Counted from the first letter of the stretch, positions 9,101-17,050 are shown. The stretch is 64,000 nucleotides of DNA from Candidatus Chlorohelix allophototropha (GCF_030389965.1 NZ_CP128401.1:186001-250000); one strand, 5' to 3'. Notes: generated from the sequence alone by a model not told the origin. A program made the numbers and translations.

Positions 9101-9535
9101 CTACAAATCGTGCACTACCGCCGTAACCACCCCCCAAATTTCCAGCGTCATCTCGCCCGTGACCACCAGCGGGGGGAATAGGGCATTCTCCGCCTCCAGC
9201 ACATAACCCCCCTGCCGTTTCCGCAAGCGCTTGACCGTAAACTCGCCGTCCAGCACTGCTACCACCACGCTGCCATCACGGGGCTTGAGTGAGCGATCCA
9301 CCACCAGCACATCGTGGGGATGAATCCCCGCCCCCAGCATGGACTCGCCGCTCACCCGCATAAAAAAAGTAGCGGCGGGATTTTTAATCAAGAGGCGGTT
9401 CAAATCCAGCAGGGTATCGACATAATCTTCGGCTGGACTGGGAAACCCCGCCGCTACTGCCGAGAGAAACAAGGGTAAACCCGCAAATTCAGGCAAGCGC
9501 CTTGCGCCAAAAGTCTCTGCAGCCGTGCCGCGCAT
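9101..9535 (-). CDS. umuD: UmuD-type S24 self-cleaving peptidase
   Basis: This is the regulatory partner of UmuC. RecA filaments trigger self-cleavage to UmuD', which activates the polymerase. From the ATG at 9535 it has 144 residues (E. coli UmuD 139). The cleavage site is Ala29-Gly30 in AVAAGFPSPAEDY. The catalytic Ser65 lies in RVSGESMLGAGI and Lys102 in EFTVKRLR, so the Ser-Lys dyad is complete. I prefer ATG 9535 to GTG 9544 because GGGAGG then sits 8 nt upstream, whereas GTG 9544 overlaps it. An intact cleavage site and dyad argue that it is functional rather than a LexA remnant. It has no N-terminal DNA-binding domain. Confidence 0.93.
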   Translation of the reverse strand: MRGTAAETFGARRLPEFAGLPLFLSAVAAGFPSPAEDYVDTLLDLNRLLIKNPAATFFMRVSGESMLGAGIHPHDVLVVDRSLKPRDGSVVVAVLDGEFTVKRLRKRQGGYVLEAENALFPPLVVTGEMTLEIWGVVTAVVHDL

Positions 9536-9796
9536 ACAATACACCTCCCTTAAATAAAAGCCTGACCCCTACAAACGCCCATCGTAAAGGTGCGGTGAGA
9601 AGGGGCGCGGATAACGACACCTAGTAAGAGAACTCTTAACCGTTACATACCGTCACATACCTGATGTAGCTGCCCTTTTAGCCCCAACAGCTACACGAAC
9701 ACATGTGCTATTACTGACATCATCATACCGACTTGTACCGCACCTTCAAATTCCAAAGCTACAAAAATGTAGCATTTAGCCCAATCGTGCAGGAAA

Positions 9797-9812
9797 TAGT
9801 ACGAATGTACTA
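9797..9812 (-). promoter_or_regulatory. LexA/SOS-box-like operator upstream of umuDC
   Basis: TAGTACgaatGTACTA is a perfect palindrome with a 4-nt centre. It matches the published cyanobacterial LexA consensus RGTACNNNDGTWCB exactly. Read on the minus strand it overlaps a possible -10 (TACTAT) that has TTTAAC 18 nt further upstream. It lies 260 nt before umuD, so the transcript would have a long leader. LexA binding is inferred. Confidence 0.6.
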
Positions 9813-9875
9813 TTAATTGGTTAAATTAGGTTAAGAAACAGCTCCTTATCCGGCAAAACTTAAAATAAGATTAAT

Positions 9876-9921
9876 AAAAAGAGCGGTTCACGCTCCTCCC
9901 GAAATGGAGAGTAAACCGCTC
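9876..9921 (-). terminator. Rho-independent terminator after the DinD-like gene
   Basis: On the minus strand GAGCGGTT (9921-9914) pairs with AACCGCTC (9888-9881), with an internal GGAG/CTCC stem, followed by TTTTT at 9880-9876. It separates the DinD-like operon from umuDC. Confidence 0.75.
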
Positions 9922-9960
9922 CTATCGCGCTAAATCGATAAACTCGTCACCCCACTTCAA

Positions 9961-10605
9961 TTACAGGAGGAGTGGGTCAATAAAGACCGGCGCCCTTCGC
10001 TCCATCTCAGCCTTTTGAAACCCACTATCCGTTGGCATTTCGGTTTTGCCGACTTCAGGGCGGTTGAACAATATCCCATTGTATAGCTTACTTAACATAA
10101 CATAAGTACTGCCAAAACTTTCCAGCTCTTCTGGGCTTGCCGGCGGTTCTTCCAGGAGTCGTCGGAGAGGGTTGAATCCAACCACACCCCTGAAATCCAC
10201 TCTCCCAAAACTCTCCCCCACAGCCTCACCTCTAGCCTGTTTGTTCCGGTCAGCACTCTCTTGCAACTGAGCAGCCCAATAGTAACCCTGCGACAACGAC
10301 ACCACCGGTTTAGATAAATCTGCCGCCATCACCACCGATCGCAAACCCAAAGCGGACAACCGCACATCCCGCTGCCAGTGCCTTTTATGCCCCAGCGCGC
10401 CCACCCGTTCCTTGATATGCCAAAAATGGAAGCTTGGCTCGACCAGACAATTTCGGCAGTCTCGCTCAGCTTTTTTGATCACACTCCAGAAGTCACCAAA
10501 GCTGGAGTAATCCAGCAGCGGGGCTACCTCCCTGGCGTACCAGAACTCGCCCCCCCAGGGGTTTACCCGCCTGATACCGGCGAAGGGATGATTCTTTGCT
10601 ATCAT
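9961..10605 (-). CDS. DinD/BRO-N-type DNA-damage-associated protein
   Basis: A 214-residue protein whose first about 90 residues follow the DinD/BRO-N pattern: HPFAGIRRVN, GEFWYAREVAPLLDYSSFGDF, and WSVIKKAERDCRNC. E. coli DinD, an SOS-induced protein reported to inhibit RecA filaments, begins the same way (FE.IRH....EYW.ARELQ..LGY..W..F). BRO-N domains also occur in phage antirepressors, so an antirepressor role is possible. The C-terminal part (VSLSQGYYWAAQLQ, NPLRRLLEEPPASPEELESFG) is helical. ATG at 10605 overlaps the stop of the preceding gene by 4 nt (ATGA), which implies translational coupling. Lying directly upstream of umuDC on the same strand, it fits a damage-response block. Confidence 0.6.
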   Translation of the reverse strand: MIAKNHPFAGIRRVNPWGGEFWYAREVAPLLDYSSFGDFWSVIKKAERDCRNCLVEPSFHFWHIKERVGALGHKRHWQRDVRLSALGLRSVVMAADLSKPVVSLSQGYYWAAQLQESADRNKQARGEAVGESFGRVDFRGVVGFNPLRRLLEEPPASPEELESFGSTYVMLSKLYNGILFNRPEVGKTEMPTDSGFQKAEMERRAPVFIDPLLL

Positions 10606-10952
10606 TGTGCCGCCCTCCCTTCATCAATCGTAGCAAGTCCCGTCCCCTCGCCATGGCGGCGCTGTGCTGCCCCCTCCAAAACCTGCCGAAATCCTGTTAC
10701 GGTTCCGTAAAATAGTTCCTGAAAGCGAGGTTCACCGTTGAAAATAACCTTGAGCTCGTCAGCCAATTGCCGAAACAGCTTATTAGAGGAGGCTGCTTCA
10801 AGTAACCACGCAAACGAATCATCGGCAGGCTGGTGAACGCTATCCGACTGTAGCTCTTCGATGGCGCTAATCAGGTTCTCTTCGTGGCTCTCGGCTGCGG
10901 ATCTAAAAACATTACCCGGTATGGAGATCGGTTCTGGGATTTTGTCAGGCAT
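10602..10952 (-). CDS. Small acidic hypothetical protein coupled to the DinD-like gene
   Basis: A 116-residue protein from the ATG at 10952. AAGGAG lies 8 nt upstream and overlaps an alternative GTG at 10961. The N-terminal half is acidic and probably disordered (ESHEENLISAIEELQSD). The rest is helical (FAWLLEAASSNKLFRQLADELKVIF). No family is recognised. The stop overlaps the start of the DinD-like gene by 4 nt and a promoter lies just upstream, so this is the first gene of a two-gene unit. A partner or inhibitor of the DinD-like protein is plausible but untested. Confidence 0.6.
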   Translation of the reverse strand: MPDKIPEPISIPGNVFRSAAESHEENLISAIEELQSDSVHQPADDSFAWLLEAASSNKLFRQLADELKVIFNGEPRFQELFYGTVTGFRQVLEGAAQRRHGEGTGLATIDEGRAAQ

Positions 10953-10970
10953 AGGATTCACTCCTTAGTA

Positions 10971-10999
10971 AAGATAAACGATAGTGAAATAAATCACAA
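10971..10999 (-). promoter_or_regulatory. Promoter of the DinD-like operon
   Basis: On the minus strand TTGTGA (10999-10994) and TATCTT (10976-10971) are spaced by 17 nt. The start site would be about 15 nt before the ATG at 10952. No AGTAC-type LexA box was found here. Confidence 0.45.
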
Positions 11000-11198
11000 C
11001 TGGGTTTGATATTAAGAAGAAGGCAGGGAACCCACCCTCCGAATGGCAGCGCCGGCAGGAACTAGCATGCAGAGGGTCGGCTCACAAAACTGGCAGAAAC
11101 AGAAAAAGTAGCTGTGATCCCAGGATAGCGAAAGTCACGAGAAAATACACCTTAGCCACAAAAGCTGAGGAGCTCACTCAGAGACTTGTACTATTTTT

Positions 11199-11275
11199 AG
11201 GATAGCTGTCGAGGAAGGGGGATTATGTTCCGCACTTTACGAAACATGTGGTAAAATTTCCGACAGTCCTATCCT
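11199..11275. repeat. Inverted repeat, 13-15 bp arms
   Basis: AGGATAGCTGTCG at 11199-11211 is mirrored by CGACAGTCCTATCCT at 11261-11275 (two extra bases in the right arm). The 49-bp loop contains a second stem, TTTAC/GTAAA. It could be a small non-autonomous element or a structured RNA. No flanking duplication is evident. Confidence 0.5.
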
Positions 11276-12013
11276 GGTCTGATCAGGACGGGATCAGTGG
11301 TGTGCCGATGGTGCAAACATCTGCGCGCCACGCGCTAATTTGTTCTATATTCTGCGCTATTTTAATTTATCATTTAGGAATACGCCTGTCAAGAGTTTGA
11401 TTGCCACTAAACATGGATTGCTTCCAACTCAGCTATATTACGCCAGAGTGCTACACCCACAAAACTCGCTCTCAAAAAAATTGCTGCGCGCTGGACGGTC
11501 ATGTCCCACGCGAATTTTGAGGGAGGCTACCCGCAAATCTGGGAGGGTAGGGTCTGCGCAGGCGCATCATAAAAAGCACTTGGGGGGGTCGCAGGTCGCC
11601 TTGGTTAAACATCCCGAAAGCGCCACCAACTCTATGGGAGCGGTTTTTTGAGATTCCCAGTTGTAATTACCGTTGATCATTTTCTAAAAATCCCCATTGC
11701 TTTTTCCCCAAGGCGGAAATTGACCACACCTTTGACCTGTTAAAATAAAGCAAATCCAACCCACTATCCCGTAACAAGCTAATAGTACGCTAGTCTCTAA
11801 AAACCGGAACTTAGTTATTCACAATCCAGAGACTCGCACTTCTCAATTAGCTGATACTAATGAAAGCAAGCTCAGCCCGTTCGCCTCACTTTTCGTTTTC
11901 TTGGAAAAGTCATAAAGATATCAGAAAAGTACCGTGATGTTATTGTGGGAAAGGAATGCGGCTAATTAACGTTTGCTATATGCCTATCATAGCCTTAATA
12001 TCCAAATATGTGT

Positions 12014-12145
12014 ATAAGTCACCAGGGCTTTTCAGTGTTTAACAATTTGAGCTTGCTACCAGTTCTGAAACTTTACAGTTTAGCAAGAGGCTGAAGTTCA
12101 CCAATTGTAAAAAATATTATTCTCTGAAAAGCCCTGATAAGTCAC
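12014..12145. mobile_element. 114-bp MITE with 13-bp inverted ends and 9-bp target duplication
   Basis: CAGGGCTTTTCAG at 12023-12035 and its perfect reverse complement CTGAAAAGCCCTG at 12124-12136 form the ends. The 9-bp direct repeat ATAAGTCAC abuts both (12014-12022 and 12137-12145). Perfect ends plus an undecayed duplication show a recent transposition. No transposase gene is inside, so it must have been moved by an enzyme in trans. A 9-bp duplication is known for IS4/IS10-type and some IS1-type elements. The family is not identified. Confidence 0.88.
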
Positions 12146-12154
12146 AGAAAATGC

Positions 12155-12183
12155 TTGCATTTCGGGTTTATGTTCTGTAAAAT
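12155..12183 (+). promoter_or_regulatory. Sigma70-type promoter
   Basis: TTGCAT at 12155-12160 and TAAAAT at 12178-12183 are spaced by 17 nt. It lies 10 nt right of the MITE target duplication and reads towards the 33-codon ORF and terminator at 12.3-12.4 kb. Confidence 0.5.
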
Positions 12184-12310
12184 ATTTCCAAAGATTAGCT
12201 GAGTTGCTATTAGTAGCTCACCTAGCACCATATAAAAGGATGTAAAGTATATGGTTTGGAAGCTCTGCAACCAGATAAGCGTGTACTATTTATTAGACAC
12301 GTAGCGGGGT

Positions 12311-12412
12311 ATGGCGAGAAATAAAAGAATAGTTCGTAAAACTGCCGTCAATGCACTGATGTGGGTCTGGACATATCAAAAACGATTTGATGTGTCTGAG
12401 TTTTACGCATAA
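12311..12412 (+). CDS. Possible 33-residue basic small protein
   Basis: ATG at 12311 to TAA at 12410-12412 encodes 33 residues with a basic start (MARNKRIVRKTA) and an aromatic middle (ALMWVWTYQKRF). It sits between a promoter (12155-12183) and a strong rho-independent terminator that begins 8 nt after its stop, which is the argument for a real transcript. Against it, AGCGGGG lies only 1-2 nt from the ATG, so translation is doubtful. The unit could instead be a non-coding RNA that regulates the rep region. Confidence 0.3.
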   Translation: MARNKRIVRKTAVNALMWVWTYQKRFDVSEFYA

Positions 12413-12419
12413 TTGTAGG

Positions 12420-12448
12420 AACCAGACAAGCGATAGTCTGGTTTTTTT
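12420..12448 (+). terminator. Rho-independent terminator
   Basis: AACCAGAC (12420-12427) pairs perfectly with GTCTGGTT (12436-12443) over an 8-nt loop and runs into seven Ts at 12442-12448. It closes the short transcription unit beginning near 12190. Confidence 0.85.
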
Positions 12449-12499
12449 GTTTTTATATTTTGTAGGAGTTTAATAACATAAAATTGTTCTGGAATCGAG

Positions 12500-12529
12500 A
12501 CCGGTATTACTGACCAGAGTAATACCGGT
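12500..12529. repeat. Perfect 12-bp inverted repeat with 6-bp centre
   Basis: ACCGGTATTACT at 12500-12511 is exactly mirrored by AGTAATACCGGT at 12518-12529 around gaccag. The size and symmetry suit a dimeric protein site (Rep, partition or recombinase), or a cruciform-forming element. No T run follows, so it is not a typical terminator. Confidence 0.8.
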
Positions 12530-12601
12530 TCATGGAACGGATACCGAGCAAGCGGGAGCTATACTCAGGATTACACAGCACTTAAAAAAGATGTGCTTGT
12601 T

Positions 12602-12662
12602 CCCTTTGTATAGGGTACCATGTTGTAGCCCAATACTACAAGAGTCTAACAGACATGTTAGA
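12602..12662. repeat. Cluster of three consecutive short palindromes
   Basis: In order: CCCT/AGGG near 12602-12615, TTGTAG...CTACAA near 12622-12640, and TCTAACA-gaca-TGTTAGA at 12645-12662. With the 12500-12529 palindrome they form a block of operator- or hairpin-like sites about 220-380 bp upstream of the rep operon, possibly for copy control. Confidence 0.5.
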
Positions 12663-12882
12663 TAACCTATTATCTGTAAATCCGTTCCATTTGTCCTATT
12701 TTAAGCAAAAAGGTCCCGGCTGTGGGATTTTGCTAAACATCACCGCGCGGGTGAATAACGAATGCGGAACTTACAGAATAATTATACCATTACTCAAATC
12801 TTGAGTAAATACTTCTCCCACTGTAGGAACCGCTTAAAACCAGTAGAGTTTAATTAACTATTAGTTTTAAGAGAGATTCTAA

Positions 12883-13083
12883 ATGATACCAAAAAACTAT
12901 AACCCCCTAGCACACTGTGCGCGCAAGGGCGCAATTTACATCCAGCACCAGGAAATGGTTGGACTGTTTCGATTTATACGAAACGCTCAGACCAGAGAAC
13001 CGGAAGAAACCAATCTGATAACTCCTTGGCATTTACTTCTGAAAACTGAAAAGCTGGGCGTGCTTGTGGGGAGGCATAAATGA
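12883..13083 (+). CDS. Small protein translationally coupled to the replication gene
   Basis: A 66-residue ORF from the ATG at 12883 with AGAGAG upstream. It ends in an ATGA overlap with the rep start at 13080, the usual sign of a true coupled gene. The sequence (AHCARKGAIYIQHQEMVGLFRFIRNAQTREPEE) is basic, then acidic, with no family I recognise. By position it could be a small regulator or accessory factor of the replication protein. Confidence 0.5.
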   Translation: MIPKNYNPLAHCARKGAIYIQHQEMVGLFRFIRNAQTREPEETNLITPWHLLLKTEKLGVLVGRHK

Positions 13084-16000
13084 AAATTCCAACCACAATT
13101 AAGCTAAGTGTGTGCAAAACCATTATAGCCGCGCCGGGTGATAAACCTGACTTTGGTGATTCTTCAAAGAAATGGAATGAGCTAACCAGGAAGCAACAAG
13201 ATACCCGTAATCAGCTCACTTTCCACTTTGAGAATGTTGAACTAACCCTTAAGCAAGTAGAGAACTACATCAACGCCGGCTACACCCTGTCAACCCAACA
13301 CACCGGGGGCGAGCAGTGCAGTAAGAAAGTAAATAAAGATGGTTCCCCGCACAAGTGCAAAATGCATCGGCTTCAGAATAACTTTGTTTGCGGTCAAATT
13401 ATTCAAATCGACTTCGACCACGCTGCAAATGAAGCTGAAATACTAAATCACCAACTTATTAAGTTAAATGCTGCAATCGTTTACCGGACACCCTCCTATA
13501 AGCCAGATAACCCACGCTTACGGGCGCTATTTGTGCTAGAAACACCTATTACCAATAAAGACTATTGGCGTGAGGCTGTTACCGCGCTTATGTTTGCTTT
13601 CGGGCAAGCTGCCGACCAAGCATGCAAAGATGCCGTAAGACTTTTTTACGGGTGCAAAGGAGGAGTTATCGAAACTAAGTCGGTAATTTTGCAGGACAAG
13701 GAACTCACCAAACTGATAGGGCAATGGGAAAAAGCCAAACCCGGTGAAGCGGCAATAGCCCGCATCAGAGCTTCCAGCGCGGCAGACTACCCTCAAGCTA
13801 GCGCCCGTTCTGATAATACACCCTCGACTCATTACGGAATTGAAGTGCTAAGCCATACTTTCAATCAATTGGTAGAAGTTCGAAAAGACTATTGGCACAC
13901 CCTTAACGGGGTGTGTTATCTGATTGGACGATTAGTTGGAGGGGGTGAAATCAATTACAACGAGGCTCGCGCCGCCTTACGCGACGCAGTAGCGAATTGG
14001 CCTGAAGGAAAGTTGGGGGAAGATCACACTCACCGCACTATAGATACCGCGCTGAATGATGGGGAGGCACATCCCTATTATGTGCCTGAATTATTGGATA
14101 TGCCAGCCTTGCGCCGGGATAAAATCATCAATGAGCGCTATTTGCCTGATATTACACCCACTAAGAAAGTTACCCTGATAAAAAGCCCTAAAAATACCGG
14201 CAAAACTGAGATGATCGGGCGCTTAATCCGAGGCGCTGCTGCTGAGACTTCATTTCTTGCCCTTGGACACCGACAATTACTACTAAAGCAGGTAGCGAAA
14301 CGGTGGGGACTGGTTAATTATCAGGATTTTAAGAGTAATAAGGATGATAGATACGATGTGGATAAACGCGGCTTGAGTGAACAAAGGCGGCTTGCTATCT
14401 GCGTCGATTCGCTTATTCACCTTCTAAAGGCTGCTGAAAGTGATTTTATCCTACTAGATGAAATTGAGCAGATTCTTAGACACTTTGCCGGGAATACCAT
14501 CAAGAATAATCGTAAGCAGGTTTTTGAAATGTTTTGTGCCCTTCTTAAAAAGGCTGAGCACATAATCTGCCTTGATTCCGACCTCAGTCCGATTACTTTT
14601 GAATTTTTTTCACAGTTGTTTGGCGTCGAAAACATCGAAGTTATCGAGAATAGATACGTACACACTGATGCCGCGCCGATAGTACGTTATCCTGATCGAC
14701 CAAGTATAGAGGCTGCTCTGTTGGAGTCTATCAAGCTGGGTAAATATTGTTATGTAGCCACAAACAGCAGAACAGAAGCTGATTATATGGTGCTGATGAT
14801 ATCTGAAAAACTGGATAAGAAGCCTGTAGTTCTAAAAGTTACATCGTTGGAAAGTAGTGACGAATCCACCCGTAATATTCTAAAAGACCCCGCTAAGAAC
14901 TTGCTCATGTATAATGTGCTAATAGCCTCGCCCAGCTTAGGCACTGGCATAGACTTTAACTTTGAACACTTTGAAGAAACCTTTGTACTCGGTTCATGGG
15001 GTAGCACAAATCATAAAGACTTGTTGCAACATGCCGCGCGTAATCGCAAGGCTAAGGTTATAAAATGCTGGATACAACCGGGTAAGCGCTACACACCAAC
15101 TGACTGTAAGGTTATCGAGAAAGGACTAGTTACCAAAGCTTTAGCAGCCTATGGAAAGAGCGAAATATTCCAGATGTTTACCAGTGGCGTATTAAATAGC
15201 GAGCAAGAGCTGGCTTTTATCAAGCTGTTGACGAACATTTGGGTAGCCGAAAATGCCAGCCACAATAACCTTGAGGCTAATTTTTATAATCAGGCTGAAA
15301 AAGAAGGTCATAAAATCAGCGATGCCCTCCCGCACCCTGAAAGGGAGGACGTAAAAAAATTGCGCCAACAGGTTAAGAAAGGAATTAAGGTAGAGCAATT
15401 AACCGCAATTCTTAAGGCAGAAGATATGACGGACGAAGAAGCTCGTAAGCTGAAGAACAAAAACTACAAAACAATGTCTGACTGGGCTAAAGCTAATCGC
15501 TACAGAATACAGCAGTTTTATAAAGCTGAAGTTACAGCCGAATTGGTGGAACTGGACAATAAGGGAAAATTCATGTCCGCGCTTGTCAATTATATGATGC
15601 TGACCAGGCGTTATGATCCTCAAAAGCGTGGTCAAACAGAGCTCGATGATCCTCAAAAGCTTATTACTGATTGGAAAGCTTATACTGCCGCAAATAAGAC
15701 GCGGGGCGATGTGCTGGCCGCTGCTGGGCTAGTCAACTCAGCAAAATGGACGCAAGATGTGATCGAATTTGATATCGCCGTCGTTTTATCCACTGAAGAA
15801 CTAGCAAAGGGTAAGTTTGTGGACTGGTGTTTTGCTCACAAAGCCGAAATTACGCACAATTTGGAGATAATCCTGAAGGCAGATTTTGCAAAAAAACCGA
15901 TTGAATTGCTCTCTCGGGTATTGCAACAGGTTGGATTGAACTTCACTTTAACGCGCCTCGGACCAAGAGGTAACCAGACTAACTACTACCGAATAAACCA

Positions 16001-16103
16001 AGAACGATTGCAAACGATTGAGAAATTGGCAATTCATAAAGCTACGATTATAACTGTAGATTTTGCCCAAAGTGCGGAATTCGCGACCGCTGTCAATTGG
16101 TAG
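13080..16103 (+). CDS. Plasmid-type replication protein: primase-like N-terminus plus SF2 helicase (CyRepA1-like)
   Basis: A 1007-residue initiator-type protein. The N-terminal third looks like an archaeo-eukaryotic (PrimPol-like) primase: IIQIDFDHA, then YRTPSYKPDNPRLRALFVLE and CKDAVRLFYGCKGG. The middle is a helicase: Walker A SPKNTGKTEMIG near residue 367, LAICVDSLIHLL, DEAD-like LLDEIEQILRHFAGNT, and a C-terminal lobe with SPSLGTGIDFNFEHF and LLQHAARNRK. The order and the LDEIEQ.LRH motif resemble the cyanobacterial plasmid replication family CyRepA1 and herpes origin-binding-type helicases. ATG at 13080 is preceded by GGGGAGG. Iterons begin 510 nt after its stop, supporting a role in initiating replication of a plasmid or integrated element. 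Confidence 0.75.
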   Translation: MKIPTTIKLSVCKTIIAAPGDKPDFGDSSKKWNELTRKQQDTRNQLTFHFENVELTLKQVENYINAGYTLSTQHTGGEQCSKKVNKDGSPHKCKMHRLQNNFVCGQIIQIDFDHAANEAEILNHQLIKLNAAIVYRTPSYKPDNPRLRALFVLETPITNKDYWREAVTALMFAFGQAADQACKDAVRLFYGCKGGVIETKSVILQDKELTKLIGQWEKAKPGEAAIARIRASSAADYPQASARSDNTPSTHYGIEVLSHTFNQLVEVRKDYWHTLNGVCYLIGRLVGGGEINYNEARAALRDAVANWPEGKLGEDHTHRTIDTALNDGEAHPYYVPELLDMPALRRDKIINERYLPDITPTKKVTLIKSPKNTGKTEMIGRLIRGAAAETSFLALGHRQLLLKQVAKRWGLVNYQDFKSNKDDRYDVDKRGLSEQRRLAICVDSLIHLLKAAESDFILLDEIEQILRHFAGNTIKNNRKQVFEMFCALLKKAEHIICLDSDLSPITFEFFSQLFGVENIEVIENRYVHTDAAPIVRYPDRPSIEAALLESIKLGKYCYVATNSRTEADYMVLMISEKLDKKPVVLKVTSLESSDESTRNILKDPAKNLLMYNVLIASPSLGTGIDFNFEHFEETFVLGSWGSTNHKDLLQHAARNRKAKVIKCWIQPGKRYTPTDCKVIEKGLVTKALAAYGKSEIFQMFTSGVLNSEQELAFIKLLTNIWVAENASHNNLEANFYNQAEKEGHKISDALPHPEREDVKKLRQQVKKGIKVEQLTAILKAEDMTDEEARKLKNKNYKTMSDWAKANRYRIQQFYKAEVTAELVELDNKGKFMSALVNYMMLTRRYDPQKRGQTELDDPQKLITDWKAYTAANKTRGDVLAAAGLVNSAKWTQDVIEFDIAVVLSTEELAKGKFVDWCFAHKAEITHNLEIILKADFAKKPIELLSRVLQQVGLNFTLTRLGPRGNQTNYYRINQERLQTIEKLAIHKATIITVDFAQSAEFATAVNW

Positions 16104-16106
16104 CTG

Positions 16107-16139
16107 ACACTTTTATATATATGTATATATATAAAGTGT
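16107..16139. repeat. AT-rich palindrome just after rep
   Basis: ACACTTTTATATATA at 16107-16121 mirrors TATATATATAAAGTGT at 16124-16139. It lies 4 nt after the rep stop. It could terminate rep transcription or act as an easily melted element beside the iteron array. Confidence 0.6.
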
Positions 16140-16259
16140 TGACTACACAACAAGCTCAGCTCCTTGGAGTAGGTCTGGCTCTTTTCATCCAAACGGAGTG
16201 GGGGCGCAAAAGTGGCGAATCGAGCAAGAGAGCGAAAGGGAGTGAAAAATGATGGTTTT

Positions 16260-16562
16260 TGATATGAAAATGGAGAAAAATGGGGTGAAAATGAGGTTTT
16301 GCATTAACGGCGTGTGAATTTGGTGTGAATATTGTGTGAATCTGCGCAACTTTAGCGAAAATGGTACGATCTGGCGCTTGGGGCGAGGATCGGGCAGCGG
16401 GGAGGTTCTTGCCGAACCGGCACGAAACGAGGAAATGGCAAGAATCTGGGTGGAATCTGGACTTGAGAGCGCAAAAACGGGTCGTGCGAGAAGGTTGAAG
16501 GGCAAAAATGGGTCGATTTTATATGAAAATGAGGAAAAATATATGAAAATGGAGCGTTTTGC
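16260..16562 (+). repeat. Degenerate purine-rich direct repeats (TATGAAAATGGAG type)
   Basis: Related copies are seen near 16261 (gatatgaaaatggagaaa), 16284 (gtgaaaatgagg), 16520 (tatatgaaaatgaggaaa) and 16541 (atatgaaaatggagcg). They lie between rep and the palindromic iterons and may be a second class of Rep-binding repeats. No gene is supported here. Confidence 0.45.
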
Positions 16563-16614
16563 CCTGCCCTGCGGATTTTGGAGCGTTTCGGGCTGACCTG
16601 CCCTGTGCCGAGGG

Positions 16615-16757
16615 GGTGGTACGGATTCTGTACCACCCCCCTACCTAGGTGGTACGGATTCTGTACCACCCCCTACCTAGGTGGTACGGATTCTGTACCA
16701 CCCCTTACCTAGGTGGTACGGATTCTGTACCACCTGTAGTACGTTTTTCGTACCACC
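16615..16757 (+). repeat. Palindromic iteron array, probable origin of replication
   Basis: Four identical 23-bp copies of a palindromic unit, GGTGGTACggattctGTACCACC, begin at 16615, 16648, 16680 and 16712. The period is 32-33 bp (three helical turns), so all copies face one side of the helix. They are separated by 9-10-bp linkers of the type cccctaccta. A fifth, degenerate copy at 16735-16757 keeps GTACG-ttttt-CGTACCACC. Such phased repeats next to a replication gene are typical of plasmid origins. The linkers are too short and too alike for a CRISPR array. Confidence 0.8.
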
Positions 16758-16964
16758 CCACCCCTTGTTCGCCAACCCTTGCATAGGAATTCTATATCCT
16801 ATTGTAAAACAGCGGCAAACCCGGCAAAATAGGGGTAAGGGAACATTATCCCTTACAGGAAAGTTTCCTAGTTGTAGCACTTGAAAAACCAAAAATTGAA
16901 AAAGGATTACTGAAATGACTAAAGCATTAGTAGCGACTACCCGAACAACAGGGACAGGAGGCAG

Positions 16965-17016
16965 ACGATTTCAATAGCACCCCTGCCGAAGGGGAGGTAG
17001 TGCTGTTTCCAATCGT
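16965..17016 (+). other. Stem-loop with two nested stems downstream of the iterons
   Basis: ACGATT (16965-16970) pairs with AATCGT (17011-17016), enclosing AGCAC (16976-16980) with GTGCT (17000-17004) and an inner CCT/AGG stem. It overlaps a 20-codon ORF that starts at the ATG at 16915 after AAAGGATT. A leader-type or antisense-controlled structure is possible. Confidence 0.4.
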
Positions 17017-17050
17017 ATGAGGCAGGGGAGAAAAATAATACCAGACACTT

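Larger units (their letters stand above)
11000..12882. other. Gene-poor, palindrome-rich region upstream of the replication gene
   Basis: About 1.9 kb lies between the leftward DinD-like unit and the rightward rep operon. Apart from the elements listed separately (an 11.2-kb inverted repeat, a MITE at 12.0 kb, a small ORF with promoter and terminator at 12.2-12.4 kb, and palindromes at 12.5-12.7 kb), I see no supported protein-coding gene. The density of inverted repeats fits a replication or copy-control region, given the adjacent rep gene. Confidence 0.5.

Noticed and set aside
11340-11651. 103-codon frame in the gene-poor region
   Set aside because: No ribosome-binding site and no recognisable motif; the composition looks random.
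16336-16669. Overlapping frames on both strands across the purine-rich repeats and first iteron
   Set aside because: They are products of repetitive sequence without family resemblance or ribosome-binding sites.
16615-16757. Regular repeats that could suggest a CRISPR array
   Set aside because: The linkers are only 9-10 bp and almost identical, and the unit itself is palindromic. No cas genes are nearby. Iterons explain it better.
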